Assembly (NCBI RefSeq): GCF_026000115.1
Contig: NZ_AP026867.1
Coordinates: 2,015,501 to 2,079,500, forward strand
Reading direction: 5' to 3'
Source: Aureispira anguillae
GTDB lineage: Bacteria > Bacteroidota > Bacteroidia > Chitinophagales > Saprospiraceae
Length of the DNA stretch: 64,000 bases
This document shows positions 46,485 through 55,195 of the stretch, in pieces. Positions within the stretch are counted from its first letter, which is position 1. The number at the start of each line of letters is the position of its first letter. The translations under genes were made by a program, and so were the position numbers. The notes beneath the pieces were generated by a model. That model searched no databases and had not been told where the DNA came from. It worked only from the letters and a program-made list of their open reading frames with translations.

Positions 46485-46674
46485 TAAAAAATATGTTGCT
46501 AAAATACGATTATCAGGGGAAAATCATAATTTTTTTCTGTTATTTGAGAATATATGTTATAAAAAAAAACATTTTTAACAAGCATAATAGCTTGTCTGAA
46601 TGCTAGAAATTACCTGAGGTTGAGTCTTATTAAAAGCTTCTTTTTTTTTAACCGTTTAACCTCCCACAAATACC

Positions 46675-46887
46675 GTGCAAAGAAATAAAAAAAGAGTTTT
46701 GACAATACTTGGAAGCACCCAAAAAAGGTCTTTTAATCGAGCTACACGAGAATTTATCGCTGAGTTGTTTCTAACAACTATTAAGCTAGAGATTTATGAC
46801 AAAATAGATCAATTGTGATATTTTAACCCTGATTTAGAAGCAACAAGCATACCAATAAGTGCAGCAAAACTAAGTTACTGAGAGTAG
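46675..46887 (+). pseudogene. Decayed NADPH-dependent FMN reductase fragment
   Basis: Read in frame from GTG at 46675, the translation has VLTILGSTQKRSFNRATREF, then KLEIYDKIDQL, a stop (46816-46818), then YFNPDLEATSIPISAAKL, then stops at 46879 and 46885. The GSTxxxSxNR phosphate-binding loop and the (D)xLPxFNPDLE segment are hallmarks of NADPH-dependent FMN reductases (flavodoxin fold, usually about 180 residues). Only the N-terminal third remains, with an in-frame stop and no convincing start codon, so the gene is broken and truncated. It lies in an otherwise empty 542-bp spacer. Confidence 0.75.
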
Positions 46888-46937
46888 TTTGTGGTTAGTG
46901 CGTGAGCCTATGGGGTGTCAAAAAAACATATTTCTTA

Positions 46938-47660
46938 CTATTCTTCATCCATCAAGGCTAGCCGTTCGTCTAAGAAATTCCAGAAAGGGTAATAGCTTCG
47001 GATATTCCCTCGATCATAATCATAGCTGATCGGATTCTTTTGGGCTAAATCCTCCATTTTGATGCATTGTCTAGCTGGAGAAACAAAGTCAAAGAAACGC
47101 AAATAAAGAACCCCCTCACATTTAATTTTAGTTAACTCATCTAAGGGTAAAACAGATTCTCGATTTAATTCCCCAAAGCCATTGTGAACTTGGTAGAATA
47201 AGCCTAAATGCTGTTGATATTGTGCCGTAATATTGGGGCGTTCCTTTGCGGCTTCATCAGAAAGAGGAGCTGCTCCATTGTAAAAGGCAAAAAATGGCGT
47301 TTGATCTTCTAGTAATAATTCAACAAAATAGACAAGTTGCCATTCGGTATCTTGCTTTACTACTAAAATGTGTTGACAACGCTCTTTTAATAAAGTCAAA
47401 AAAAGTGGAAGTTGATTTTGAACAGGTGCCCAGATCGTATCTATAAACACTTCTAAGGGCAAGTCTTTGTGAACAAACCAAGGACAGGTTTTATCATTAA
47501 TCGCTGTAAGAAAACAAATTTGTCCAGATAGTTGTTGTTGCAGCAAATAGAGGATGCCTTTGTTGCCGTGTCGTTCGACAATTTCTTTTTGCAATTGAAT
47601 TAATTCAGCAAATTTTTTATGTTTTAATGCGTTGCCGTATTGTTGTTCGAGTGCTTGCAT
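46938..47660 (-). CDS. Protein of unknown function (possible SMI1/KNR4-like fold)
   Basis: A 240-residue cytoplasmic-looking protein without signal peptide or membrane helix. An N-terminal helix (about 1-45) is followed by a mixed region; LGLFYQVHNGFGELNRESVLPLDEL at about 152-176 resembles the strand-helix-NG-loop core of SMI1/KNR4 (SUKH) proteins, some of which are immunity proteins. The match is short and tentative, and no toxin gene is adjacent. It is 27 bp downstream of a TSUP transporter gene on the same strand, so they may be co-transcribed. Confidence 0.6.
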   Translation of the reverse strand: MQALEQQYGNALKHKKFAELIQLQKEIVERHGNKGILYLLQQQLSGQICFLTAINDKTCPWFVHKDLPLEVFIDTIWAPVQNQLPLFLTLLKERCQHILVVKQDTEWQLVYFVELLLEDQTPFFAFYNGAAPLSDEAAKERPNITAQYQQHLGLFYQVHNGFGELNRESVLPLDELTKIKCEGVLYLRFFDFVSPARQCIKMEDLAQKNPISYDYDRGNIRSYYPFWNFLDERLALMDEE

Positions 47661-47687
47661 AATTTTTTGTAGGATTGATTTGAACGT

Positions 47688-48419
47688 CTAAAGATAGACT
47701 TTACCGATCAATAAAAGACCAGATAAGAGCATTAATATATATACATATTTATTAAAAACCTTTGGGTCTGCAATTTTGTTATTTATTTTTTTTCCAATAG
47801 GGACAGCCATAAGCATGGCTGGACAAGCACACAAGAAATAGGGAACAATTAATGCGTTTTTATAAGAATCCATATAGATATGGTTGCCTATTACTAGTGT
47901 ATTGATGCATAAAAAATAGGCTTGAAGACTTGCTCTAAATGTTTTAGAAGACCATTGTCGCAAGGTTCCATAAATAACAGCAGGAGGACCTGATATATTA
48001 TAAGCGCCTGCAAATAAACCAGATATAGCGCCAAAGGGAATTGCCCATCTATTGTTCTTTAGTTGGGGAAGCTGAAAATGACTAAGGTTATAGATAGAAA
48101 ATAGAATAATGAAGCAGCCTAAGACGGTTTTTATAATGGATTCGGGACCATTTTTACCTAGGTAAACGCCAAAAGGAATTAGAAGTATAGCGGCTAGTAT
48201 CAGCGGAAAAACGTTCTTAAATTCAATGTTTTTCCTAGCTCTAAAAACAATGGTTCCTCCTCCTAGTAGAAATAAAAGAGGAAGAAGTGGTCCTAGGGTA
48301 TTCAATCCAAATTGGATAGAAAGTAGGGGCATGCTGACTAAGGCAAAACCAAAACCAAAGGTAGAATTAACAAGACTGCCCAAAAATACAATGAGAATAA
48401 GGTAAATCATTTCAGCCAT
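47688..48419 (-). CDS. TSUP-family (TauE/SafE) membrane transporter
   Basis: A 243-residue integral membrane protein with about seven to eight helices. The first helix pair carries the family motif GSLVNSTFGFGFALVSMPLLS. The second half repeats it in LFAGAYNISGPPAVIYGTLRQW, the internal pseudo-symmetry of TSUP/TauE-SafE proteins. The family exports or imports sulfite, sulfoacetate, taurine-derived or other small organic anions; the substrate here is unknown. Length is normal (about 240-270). It is first of a likely two-gene unit with the 240-residue unknown protein. Confidence 0.9.
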   Translation of the reverse strand: MAEMIYLILIVFLGSLVNSTFGFGFALVSMPLLSIQFGLNTLGPLLPLLFLLGGGTIVFRARKNIEFKNVFPLILAAILLIPFGVYLGKNGPESIIKTVLGCFIILFSIYNLSHFQLPQLKNNRWAIPFGAISGLFAGAYNISGPPAVIYGTLRQWSSKTFRASLQAYFLCINTLVIGNHIYMDSYKNALIVPYFLCACPAMLMAVPIGKKINNKIADPKVFNKYVYILMLLSGLLLIGKVYL

Positions 48420-48734
48420 TTCTTATGGATATAGATTACTATTGAGAATGAAAATAATTAATTAGCGTTAAAAAAAACTAAATTTTTTCTAAATTTTATA
48501 CTTCCTAACTAAAATTGATTTCCTTGTAGTTAAGGAACAATAAAAGTCTGTTTGTTAGACCTCTAATTAAGAGGCGTTTTCTAACAGGCTAATGTGAATA
48601 AGTAAGAGGACACAGACCTGTTATATTTTGCCCCCATTTTAAAATATACAGCATATCCTGAGTTGAGTATTTCTTAAATTAATACTCTGTTGGTTTTTGT
48701 CAAAATTTGACAGAGTGTTATTAAATTGATTGTT
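48420..48734. promoter_or_regulatory. 315-bp divergent spacer with two hairpins
   Basis: It holds promoters for the TSUP gene (minus) and the glycosidase cluster (plus). A cruciform-like structure lies at about 48557-48583 (TGTTAGA...TCTAACA around CCTCTAATTAAGAGG). A second hairpin, AATACTCTGTT and GACAGAGTGTT, lies at about 48681-48720, just before the first glycosidase start. Confidence 0.45.
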
Positions 48735-49787
48735 ATGAACAATACTTATTTATTTGCGTTTTTTTTATTCTTATTATTGGGGGAAATGGGCTGTGATAAA
48801 GTACCTCCAGCCTGTGAAGCTTCAAGGCAAAATGGCTTGTTGAAGGGAAAAATTTGCGGAATGTCTTTAACTGCTCCTCCCGATCCATTTGTTCAAGATC
48901 CTATGGCTGAGATGACTGTTTTGGGAATTGATTGGGTCGCTTTATTGCCCTTTGGTTTTTTTGATCCAGACAGTGCCAGTATACAATATGATTCAACAGG
49001 GAATAGTGGTTGGTGGTGGGGCGAGACAGCCGCAGGAATTACAACGAGTCATAACTTAGCACAGGCACAGGGGATGAAAACAATGTTGAAGCCACAACTT
49101 TGGTCTTGGAAAGGATGGATTGGGGATATGGATTATCCAAGTCAGGCAGAATGGGATATTTTTCATGCCAACTATACGGATTTCATTTGTTACTGGGCAA
49201 GGTTAGCAGAAAGCCTAGACGTGGACTTATTTTGTATTGGTACAGAAATTAAGGCATCTGCCATGAATCATCCTGCTTATTGGAGTAATTTAATTGATAC
49301 AATTCGGCAAATTTACACAGGGAAACTGACCTATGCCCCCAATTGGGATGAATACGACCAGATTGCCTTTTGGGATCAACTAGATTACATAGGAGTAGAT
49401 GCCTACTTTTCATTGATTCCTGATCATACTCCTACTGTTTGTGACTTAAAAAAAGCTTGGGAGCCAACGTTTGAGGCTTTAGAAGCGTTTTCAAAACGGT
49501 GGAATAAACCAATTTTATTTACAGAATGGGGGTATTTAAGTTTGGATGGTTGTGCTTATCAAACTTGGAAATTAGAAAAAAATAGAAGTAGTGCTTCTAT
49601 TAATGAACAAGCACAAGCGAACGCTGCACAGGCTTTATTAGAAACATTTGGGAAGGAAGATTGGTGGGCAGGTGGTTTTCAGTGGAAATGGTATGCAGAT
49701 TTGGCTACTAGTTCCCAAGATCGCTCGGATGATTATACTCCCCAAGGTAAAATGGCAGCGGATGTTCTGCGGGATTTGTATCAATAA
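48735..49787 (+). CDS. GH113-like glycoside hydrolase lipoprotein, paralogue 1
   Basis: A 350-residue protein from the ATG at 48735; an in-frame TTG at 48726 would add three residues. It has a lipoprotein-like signal ending LLGEMGC, then a TIM-barrel domain. Conserved features are the KPQLW motif, LFCIGTEI with Glu171 as probable acid/base, YAPNWDEYDQIAFWDQLDYIGVDAYF, and LFTEWGYLSLDGC with Glu264 as probable nucleophile. Both catalytic positions and the length fit GH113, a family containing beta-mannanases; the real substrate is unknown. It also has the WWWGE motif at about residues 93-97 and ends with DYTPQGKMAADVL, a tail shared by all four paralogues. It leads the cluster, probably its first transcribed gene. 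Confidence 0.75.
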   Translation: MNNTYLFAFFLFLLLGEMGCDKVPPACEASRQNGLLKGKICGMSLTAPPDPFVQDPMAEMTVLGIDWVALLPFGFFDPDSASIQYDSTGNSGWWWGETAAGITTSHNLAQAQGMKTMLKPQLWSWKGWIGDMDYPSQAEWDIFHANYTDFICYWARLAESLDVDLFCIGTEIKASAMNHPAYWSNLIDTIRQIYTGKLTYAPNWDEYDQIAFWDQLDYIGVDAYFSLIPDHTPTVCDLKKAWEPTFEALEAFSKRWNKPILFTEWGYLSLDGCAYQTWKLEKNRSSASINEQAQANAAQALLETFGKEDWWAGGFQWKWYADLATSSQDRSDDYTPQGKMAADVLRDLYQ

Positions 49788-49820
49788 AAGCTAATTTTTA
49801 ACTCAAAATTCAGATGAATT

Positions 49821-50915
49821 ATGCGGTATAAGATTTTCTTAGGTTTGTTTTTTATCGTTTTGTCATTTGGGTTTGTTTGCAGTACAACAACTACGAATAA
49901 AAAGCAATTATCGAGTTCTATAAAAACAATTTCTTACGATTGCGAAGCTCCCATAAAATCTGGCTTATTGGCAAATAAAATCAAAGGAATGTCTTTTGTT
50001 GCTCCCCCCAATCCTTTTCCTAATGACCCCCTTATTGCATTGAATAAATTAGGGGTTGATTGGGTTGCTGTTTTACCCTATGCTTATTTTAGTAAAGATC
50101 AACCAACGATTCAGAGTTTTGGAACAGGTGGTTGGTGGGGGGAAAGCCCAGAAGGGATTTGCCAAACGATAAACTATGCCCATCAAAAAAAGATTAAAGT
50201 AATGCTAAAACCCCAATTATGGACGCACAACCAGTGGATTGGGGATTTGAATTTAAAAACCGATGAATCCTGGGCTGTTTTTGAGAAAAATTACACCAAT
50301 TTTATCCTGAAATGGGCAACGATTGCGGACAGTATGAAGGTAGATTTATTTTGTATTGGCACAGAAATCCGACATTCGGTAGAGCAACGCCCTGTTTTCT
50401 GGAGGGCTCTTATTGATAAAGTTAGAACAATTTATAAGGGAAAGCTAACCTATGCTCCTAATTGGGACGATTATGATAAGGTGACTTTTTGGGATCAATT
50501 GGATTATATAGGAACAGATGCGTATTTCCCTTTATTGGCAGATAAAACGCCTTCTGTTTGTGCGTTAAAGCGTGCTTGGCAACCAACTTTAATGCAATTG
50601 AGTGCCTATGCAAAAAAATGGAATAAGCCAATTGTGTTTACAGAGTTTGGTTACCTAAGTTTGGACGGTTGTGCAGACAAAACATGGGAATTGGAAAAAA
50701 GAAGGGCTAGTGTTGGGATTAACCAAGCGGCTCAAGCCCATGCAATTCAAGCTCTATTGGAGATTTTCTCAAAAGAAGATTGGTGGGCAGGTGGTTTTTT
50801 GTGGAAGTGGTATCCTAATTATAAGAGTGCTATGGGAGAAGGAAAAAGGGAGCGAGATTATACTCCCCAAGGTAAAATGGCAGAGAAAGTATTAGAAAAA
50901 ATGTACAAAAATTAA
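49821..50915 (+). CDS. GH113-like glycoside hydrolase lipoprotein, paralogue 2
   Basis: A 364-residue paralogue with a signal sequence ending in GFVCSTT (Cys20, a weak lipobox) and a short linker. The barrel carries GGWWGESPEG, LKPQLW, LFCIGTEI (Glu182), YAPNWDDYDKVTFWDQLDYIGTDAYFPL and FTEFGYLSLDGC (Glu275). The DYTPQGKMAEKVL tail is present. It starts 33 bp after paralogue 1 and ends 6 bp before a methyltransferase gene, which suggests one transcript. Both catalytic glutamates are kept, so it is probably active. Assignment to GH113 is from motif recall and needs a family search. Confidence 0.75.
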   Translation: MRYKIFLGLFFIVLSFGFVCSTTTTNKKQLSSSIKTISYDCEAPIKSGLLANKIKGMSFVAPPNPFPNDPLIALNKLGVDWVAVLPYAYFSKDQPTIQSFGTGGWWGESPEGICQTINYAHQKKIKVMLKPQLWTHNQWIGDLNLKTDESWAVFEKNYTNFILKWATIADSMKVDLFCIGTEIRHSVEQRPVFWRALIDKVRTIYKGKLTYAPNWDDYDKVTFWDQLDYIGTDAYFPLLADKTPSVCALKRAWQPTLMQLSAYAKKWNKPIVFTEFGYLSLDGCADKTWELEKRRASVGINQAAQAHAIQALLEIFSKEDWWAGGFLWKWYPNYKSAMGEGKRERDYTPQGKMAEKVLEKMYKN

Positions 50916-50921
50916 CTGAAA

Positions 50922-51557
50922 ATGGACAAGACGGAAGCTGCAATAGCGCTTTTTGATAGTGTTGCTCAGGAATATCAAGATAAATTCATGGATTTGTCTC
51001 TGTACCAACAAAGTTTGGATGTATTCTGTGAATCAATCAAAGATGAAAAAGCGAAGGTATTGGAACTGGCTTGTGGTCCTGGTAATATTACACAGTATTT
51101 GCTTAGCAAAAAACCAGATTGGGATATATTAGCGACAGATTTGGCTCCTGCTATGTTGAAATTGGCAAAAAAGAACAATCCCACTGCTAAATTTCAAGCA
51201 TTGGATAGTAGGAAAATTGATCAATTGAATGAGCAATACAAAGCTATTATAGCTGGCTTTTTAATTCCCTACTTACCAAAGGATGGGGTAGAAAAACTGA
51301 TTCAAGATGCGTTTAATTTATTGGAAGAAGGTGGGATTCTGTTTTTAAGCACCATGGAGGATGATTTTCATAAATCTGGATGGAAAGGACCGAGTTCGGG
51401 GGGAGAGAAACGACTGTATACCTATTATTATCAAGCAGACTATTTGAAGAGCTTATTAGAAAAATATCATTTTACCATTATGGATTTAAGGCGTGTCCAG
51501 CAGCATTTAAACGATGAAAACGCAATCAATGATGTATTAATTATTGCTAAAAAATAA
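50922..51557 (+). CDS. Class I SAM-dependent methyltransferase
   Basis: A 211-residue Rossmann-fold methyltransferase. SAM-binding motif I is VLELACGPGNITQYLL at about 43-58 and the acidic motif II residue is in ILATDLAPAML. A later motif lies in LLEEGGILFLSTMEDD. There is no signal peptide, so it works in the cytoplasm. The substrate is unknown; the family includes small-molecule methyltransferases. It is wedged between glycosidase paralogues 2 and 3, only 6 bp after paralogue 2, on the same strand. Whether it belongs functionally with the exported glycosidases or was inserted by chance during the duplications is open. Confidence 0.9.
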   Translation: MDKTEAAIALFDSVAQEYQDKFMDLSLYQQSLDVFCESIKDEKAKVLELACGPGNITQYLLSKKPDWDILATDLAPAMLKLAKKNNPTAKFQALDSRKIDQLNEQYKAIIAGFLIPYLPKDGVEKLIQDAFNLLEEGGILFLSTMEDDFHKSGWKGPSSGGEKRLYTYYYQADYLKSLLEKYHFTIMDLRRVQQHLNDENAINDVLIIAKK

Positions 51558-51607
51558 ATCATAGTTTTTTTTACCTAAACCAAAACAATAAACAGACCCC
51601 AAATATT

Positions 51608-52684
51608 ATGCAGAAAATAATAATAAAATTACTACGCCCATTAGGAATCTTGTTTGCAATTATTGGCTTTTCGGGTTGTGCAACGGATCAACTGCCTTGC
51701 GAACTTGTTCCAAAGGGAGATTTGATGAACCAAAAAATCAAGGGAATGTCAGTGGTTGCTGCTCAAAGCCCAATTCAAGGAGCGCCAATTAAACAACTTC
51801 AATCGCTAGGAGTAGACTGGATTGCTACCTTACCTTATGGTTATTATGCTAGTGGAGATCCTAAAATTGATAGTGTTTCTTGTTGCCCTTTGCCAACCTG
51901 TCCACATGGTCCTTCAACCAAGGCGGCGGTTATTGAAGTCATTCAATCGGCTCATGCACAGGGCATGAAAGTGATGGTTAAACCCCAGCTTTGGTCTGCT
52001 ACAGAATGGGTAGGAGAGTTGTCGTTTGATACAGAGGCTAAGTGGGATAGTTTTGAGATTAGTTATACAGAGTTTATTATGGAGTGGGTTGATATGGCTG
52101 TTACCATGAATGCAGAGATGTTTTGTGTAGGAACAGAAATTGCAAAATTTGTAAAGCACAGGCCTGCTTATTGGAGCAATTTGATTCAATCCATTCGACA
52201 AGTATATACGGGACAATTGACTTATGCTGCGAATTGGGACGATTATGATGAGGTGACTTTTTGGCAAGAGTTGGATTTTATAGGAGTGGATGCTTATTTT
52301 CCCTTGCTTCCAGATGAAACGCCTATTGTTTGTGATTTGATAGAGGCTTGGAAACCTTACAAAGATGAACTGTCTGCTTTTTCTGCATCTTATAACAAAC
52401 CTATTTTATTTACGGAATTTGGTTATCTAAGTTTAAACGGTTGTGCTTATAAAACTTGGGAATTAGAGTCTAAGATGACCGCAACAGGAATGAATGAACA
52501 GGCTCAAGCGAACGCATTGCATGGATTGATAGAGGCTTTGGCTAGGGAAGATTGGTGGGCAGGTGGTTTTCAATGGAAATGGTATGCTGATGCAGTTAGT
52601 GCTTCTTGTGAGCAGGACATTTCAAAAGATTATACTCCTGAAGGTAAGATAGCCGCAGATGTATTAAAAGTATTGTATGAATAA
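51608..52684 (+). CDS. GH113-like glycoside hydrolase lipoprotein, paralogue 3
   Basis: A 358-residue paralogue with a good lipobox (IIGFSGCATD, Cys24). The barrel keeps VKPQLW, MFCVGTEI (Glu177), YAANWDDYDEVTFWQELDFIGVDAYFPL, FTEFGYLSLNGC (Glu270) and the DYTPEGKIAADVL tail. It differs from the other three where they have a WWGE motif: here the segment is SCCPLPTCPHGPS (about 91-103), with three extra cysteines and no tryptophan. Since WWGE lies in an early barrel loop that could line the substrate cleft, this copy may have a changed specificity (inference). It follows the methyltransferase gene by 50 bp. Confidence 0.75.
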   Translation: MQKIIIKLLRPLGILFAIIGFSGCATDQLPCELVPKGDLMNQKIKGMSVVAAQSPIQGAPIKQLQSLGVDWIATLPYGYYASGDPKIDSVSCCPLPTCPHGPSTKAAVIEVIQSAHAQGMKVMVKPQLWSATEWVGELSFDTEAKWDSFEISYTEFIMEWVDMAVTMNAEMFCVGTEIAKFVKHRPAYWSNLIQSIRQVYTGQLTYAANWDDYDEVTFWQELDFIGVDAYFPLLPDETPIVCDLIEAWKPYKDELSAFSASYNKPILFTEFGYLSLNGCAYKTWELESKMTATGMNEQAQANALHGLIEALAREDWWAGGFQWKWYADAVSASCEQDISKDYTPEGKIAADVLKVLYE

Positions 52685-52742
52685 GCATCCACTACTATAT
52701 TTTGTCCAGTACTAAAAACTTACGGAATAAGGAATTAAATTT

Positions 52743-53783
52743 ATGCGAGTACGATTTGTTGCAATGGGAGCTTTGGTGCTTTTTTTTTCTAGTTGTTCAT
52801 GGTATCACTATAATAACCCTAGCGTAAAAAAAGGGATTCTTGCTTCAAAGATTAATGGAATGGCAATTATGGCTCCTCCTAGTCCTTTTAGAACCAATCC
52901 CATGCCTGTTCTTAAACAAATTGGGATTAACTGGATTAGTATTCAACCGTTTGCATTTTTTTATAAAGATCAGCCCGATATTCAATATAGCGGTTATCAG
53001 TGGTGGGGAGAGCGTCCAGAAGGATTGATTAAAACGATTGAGTTGGCTAGAAAAGAAAATCTAAGTATCTTGCTAAAGCCTCAATTATGGGCTTATAACC
53101 AATGGGTGGGGGATTTAGCATTTGAAAAGGAAGAAGATTGGGTGATTTTTGAAGACAACTATAGAAATTATATTCTGCCGATGGTTAAATTGGCGGATAG
53201 TCTAGGAGTAGAGCTGTTTTCGGTGGGGACAGAAATGAAACGATTTGCTTTACAGCGTCCTGAATTTTGGAGAGCATTAATTGAAGAAATTCGAACAATT
53301 TATACAGGAAAATTAGTTTATGCGGCCAATTGGGATAACTATCATCGGATTACTTTTTGGGATGCTTTGGATTATATTGGAGTAGATGCTTATTTCCCAT
53401 TAACTCCCCAAAAAAGACCCACTGTCAATGCGTTAAAGGAGGCTTGGATGCCAACAGTAGATAGCCTTCATGCATTTTATAAAGCTTGGGGTCGCCCTGT
53501 ATTATTTACAGAGTTTGGATATATGAGTTTAGAAGCTTGTGCCTACAAGGCTTGGTTGTTGGAGCAGATGCAAGAGCAAGCCGTATTGAGTGAACAAGCT
53601 CAGGCAAATGCTCTACAGGCTCTGTTAGAAACTTTTGGCGAAAAATCTTGGTGGGCAGGTGGTTTTCAATGGAAATGGTATGTAGATTTACCATCTGTGT
53701 TAACACCAGTTCAGGCAGCACGAGATTATACTCCCCAAGGAAAAAAAGCAATGAAGGTTTTGGAAGACTTATATAAAAAATAA
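52743..53783 (+). CDS. GH113-like glycoside hydrolase lipoprotein, paralogue 4
   Basis: A 346-residue paralogue with a lipobox (VLFFSSCSW, Cys18). It keeps QWWGERPEG (about 87-95), LKPQLW, LFSVGTEM (Glu164), YAANWDNYHRITFWDALDYIGVDAYFPL, FTEFGYMSLEAC (Glu257) and the DYTPQGKKAMKVL tail. It is the most diverged of the four (cysteine of the LFCIGTE motif replaced by serine, MSLEAC for LSLDGC) and closes the cluster 58 bp after paralogue 3. A very large hairpin follows at 53884-53956 and may end the transcript. Confidence 0.75.
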   Translation: MRVRFVAMGALVLFFSSCSWYHYNNPSVKKGILASKINGMAIMAPPSPFRTNPMPVLKQIGINWISIQPFAFFYKDQPDIQYSGYQWWGERPEGLIKTIELARKENLSILLKPQLWAYNQWVGDLAFEKEEDWVIFEDNYRNYILPMVKLADSLGVELFSVGTEMKRFALQRPEFWRALIEEIRTIYTGKLVYAANWDNYHRITFWDALDYIGVDAYFPLTPQKRPTVNALKEAWMPTVDSLHAFYKAWGRPVLFTEFGYMSLEACAYKAWLLEQMQEQAVLSEQAQANALQALLETFGEKSWWAGGFQWKWYVDLPSVLTPVQAARDYTPQGKKAMKVLEDLYKK

Positions 53784-53800
53784 AGTGTATCTTTTATGGT

Positions 53801-54051
53801 TCTTTGACAACTTGTGTGCTAATCGTAAAACGTAAGGTAAAATGCTTCTATTTTGGGATATTAGAGCCTAGATCAGGTTGTTTTTAGATCGCTTCGCTTT
53901 TAAGACTATATAGGTATGAATTGCAACTATATAGTCTTAAAAGCGAAGCGATCTAATACCCAAACGGCATAATTAAAGACGTTAATTAAAATTTCCACAC
54001 GATTAGCTTCGCTGCTACTGCGTGGTTACTGCGTGATAGAGTTGTCAAAGA
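53801..54051. repeat. Nested inverted-repeat element
   Basis: The outer arms TCTTTGACAACT (53801-53812) and AGTTGTCAAAGA (54040-54051) are exact complements. Inside them GCTAATCGT (53818-53826) pairs with ACGATTAGC (about 53999-54007). At the centre is the 29-bp perfect hairpin annotated separately. The right part contains TTAGCTTCGCTGCTA, also seen at 63254-63268. This 251-bp composite fills most of a 323-bp spacer and has no ORF; it looks like a small mobile or structured element. Confidence 0.65.
53884..53956. repeat. 29-bp perfect inverted repeat (large hairpin)
   Basis: Positions 53884-53912 are the exact reverse complement of 53928-53956, with a 15-nt loop. The arms contain AGATCGCTTCGCTTTTAAG. 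It follows paralogue 4 and may stop transcription of the glycosidase cluster, although no T-tract is present. Confidence 0.9.
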
Positions 54052-54106
54052 GCGTCTTTTATAATAGAATTAAAGTACTCAAAACTTCTAATAATTAATC
54101 AAGCTA

Positions 54107-55021
54107 ATGGAATTTGGAAAATTAAAAAATATTAGCAACGTTGACTTCTCTATGGGAGAGGTGCCGCTAAGTACTACAAAACTCTTAAAGAAAATACCAA
54201 AAGATAATGTAAAACCTAGTTTTTATTTTGGATGTACGGGATGGGCTATGAAAGAATGGTTAGGAAAATTTTATCCCAAGAAGACCAAAGCAAAAGAATA
54301 TTTGTACCATTACGCTAGGCAATTTTCTACCATAGAATTAAATACAACACATTATAGAATTCCAACCGTAGAAACCATTAAAAATTGGTATAATTTAACC
54401 GATAAGACCTTTAAATTTTCACCTAAAATTCCACAATCTATCAGTCACAGTACGGATTTGGGGGCTTATGGAAAAGAAATTGACAAATTTTGCACTGCTA
54501 TTATTGGTCTAAAAGAGAAATTAGGCACTTCATTTATACAATTGCCACCTAACTTTGGTCCTAATAGAATTAATATTTTAGAGCAGTTTTTGACAAAATT
54601 CCCAACCGATGAAGTTCCTTTAGCGGTAGAAGTACGCCATGAAGATTGGTTTCAAAAACCGACTTATTTTCGCCTATATCTTGATTTATTGGCGAGCCAT
54701 AACGTTGGAACTGTGATCACAGATGTTGCGGGAAGGAGAGATGTTCTACATTTGGGATTAACAACTCCTACTGCCATGGTTCGTTTTGTAGGAAATGGGT
54801 TAGCTCCAACAGATTATGAACGAATTGACGAATGGGTAGATTTGTTGGTAAACTGGATGAATCAAGGGCTAAAAGAAGTTTATTTTTTCTCTCACCAACC
54901 CAATAATATCTTATCGCCTGATATGTGTATTTATTTAATAGATGCACTAGAACGCAAAAGCGACTTGCGGTTTTCTAAAAAAACAAAGCAGATAGATGAT
55001 GGACAGATGAGTTTGTTTTAG
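54107..55021 (+). CDS. DUF72 (YecE-like) family protein
   Basis: A 304-residue cytoplasmic protein with the DUF72 TIM-barrel signatures FYFGCTGWAMKEWLGKFYP (about 41-59), FSTIELNTTHYRIPTVETIKNW, FKFSPKIPQSISH, FIQLPPNFGP, LAVEVRHEDWF and VITDVAG. The N-terminal 35 residues are an extension of unclear role. The biochemical function of the family is not established. It appears monocistronic, starting after the nested repeat element. Confidence 0.92.
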   Translation: MEFGKLKNISNVDFSMGEVPLSTTKLLKKIPKDNVKPSFYFGCTGWAMKEWLGKFYPKKTKAKEYLYHYARQFSTIELNTTHYRIPTVETIKNWYNLTDKTFKFSPKIPQSISHSTDLGAYGKEIDKFCTAIIGLKEKLGTSFIQLPPNFGPNRINILEQFLTKFPTDEVPLAVEVRHEDWFQKPTYFRLYLDLLASHNVGTVITDVAGRRDVLHLGLTTPTAMVRFVGNGLAPTDYERIDEWVDLLVNWMNQGLKEVYFFSHQPNNILSPDMCIYLIDALERKSDLRFSKKTKQIDDGQMSLF

Positions 55022-55195
55022 TATTTTGAGCGGTAAGGATGCAAAACGAATGATTGTCAATTTATGCAATTTTTTGGGTGAATTGAACTGCAAGCAATTT
55101 TAGCGATTTACAGATAAAATGCACGATTAGTTTTGTATTCTTACCAAGAGACTGATTACAAATTATAAAAACAAGTATAGAACAAGAAAAGAAGA

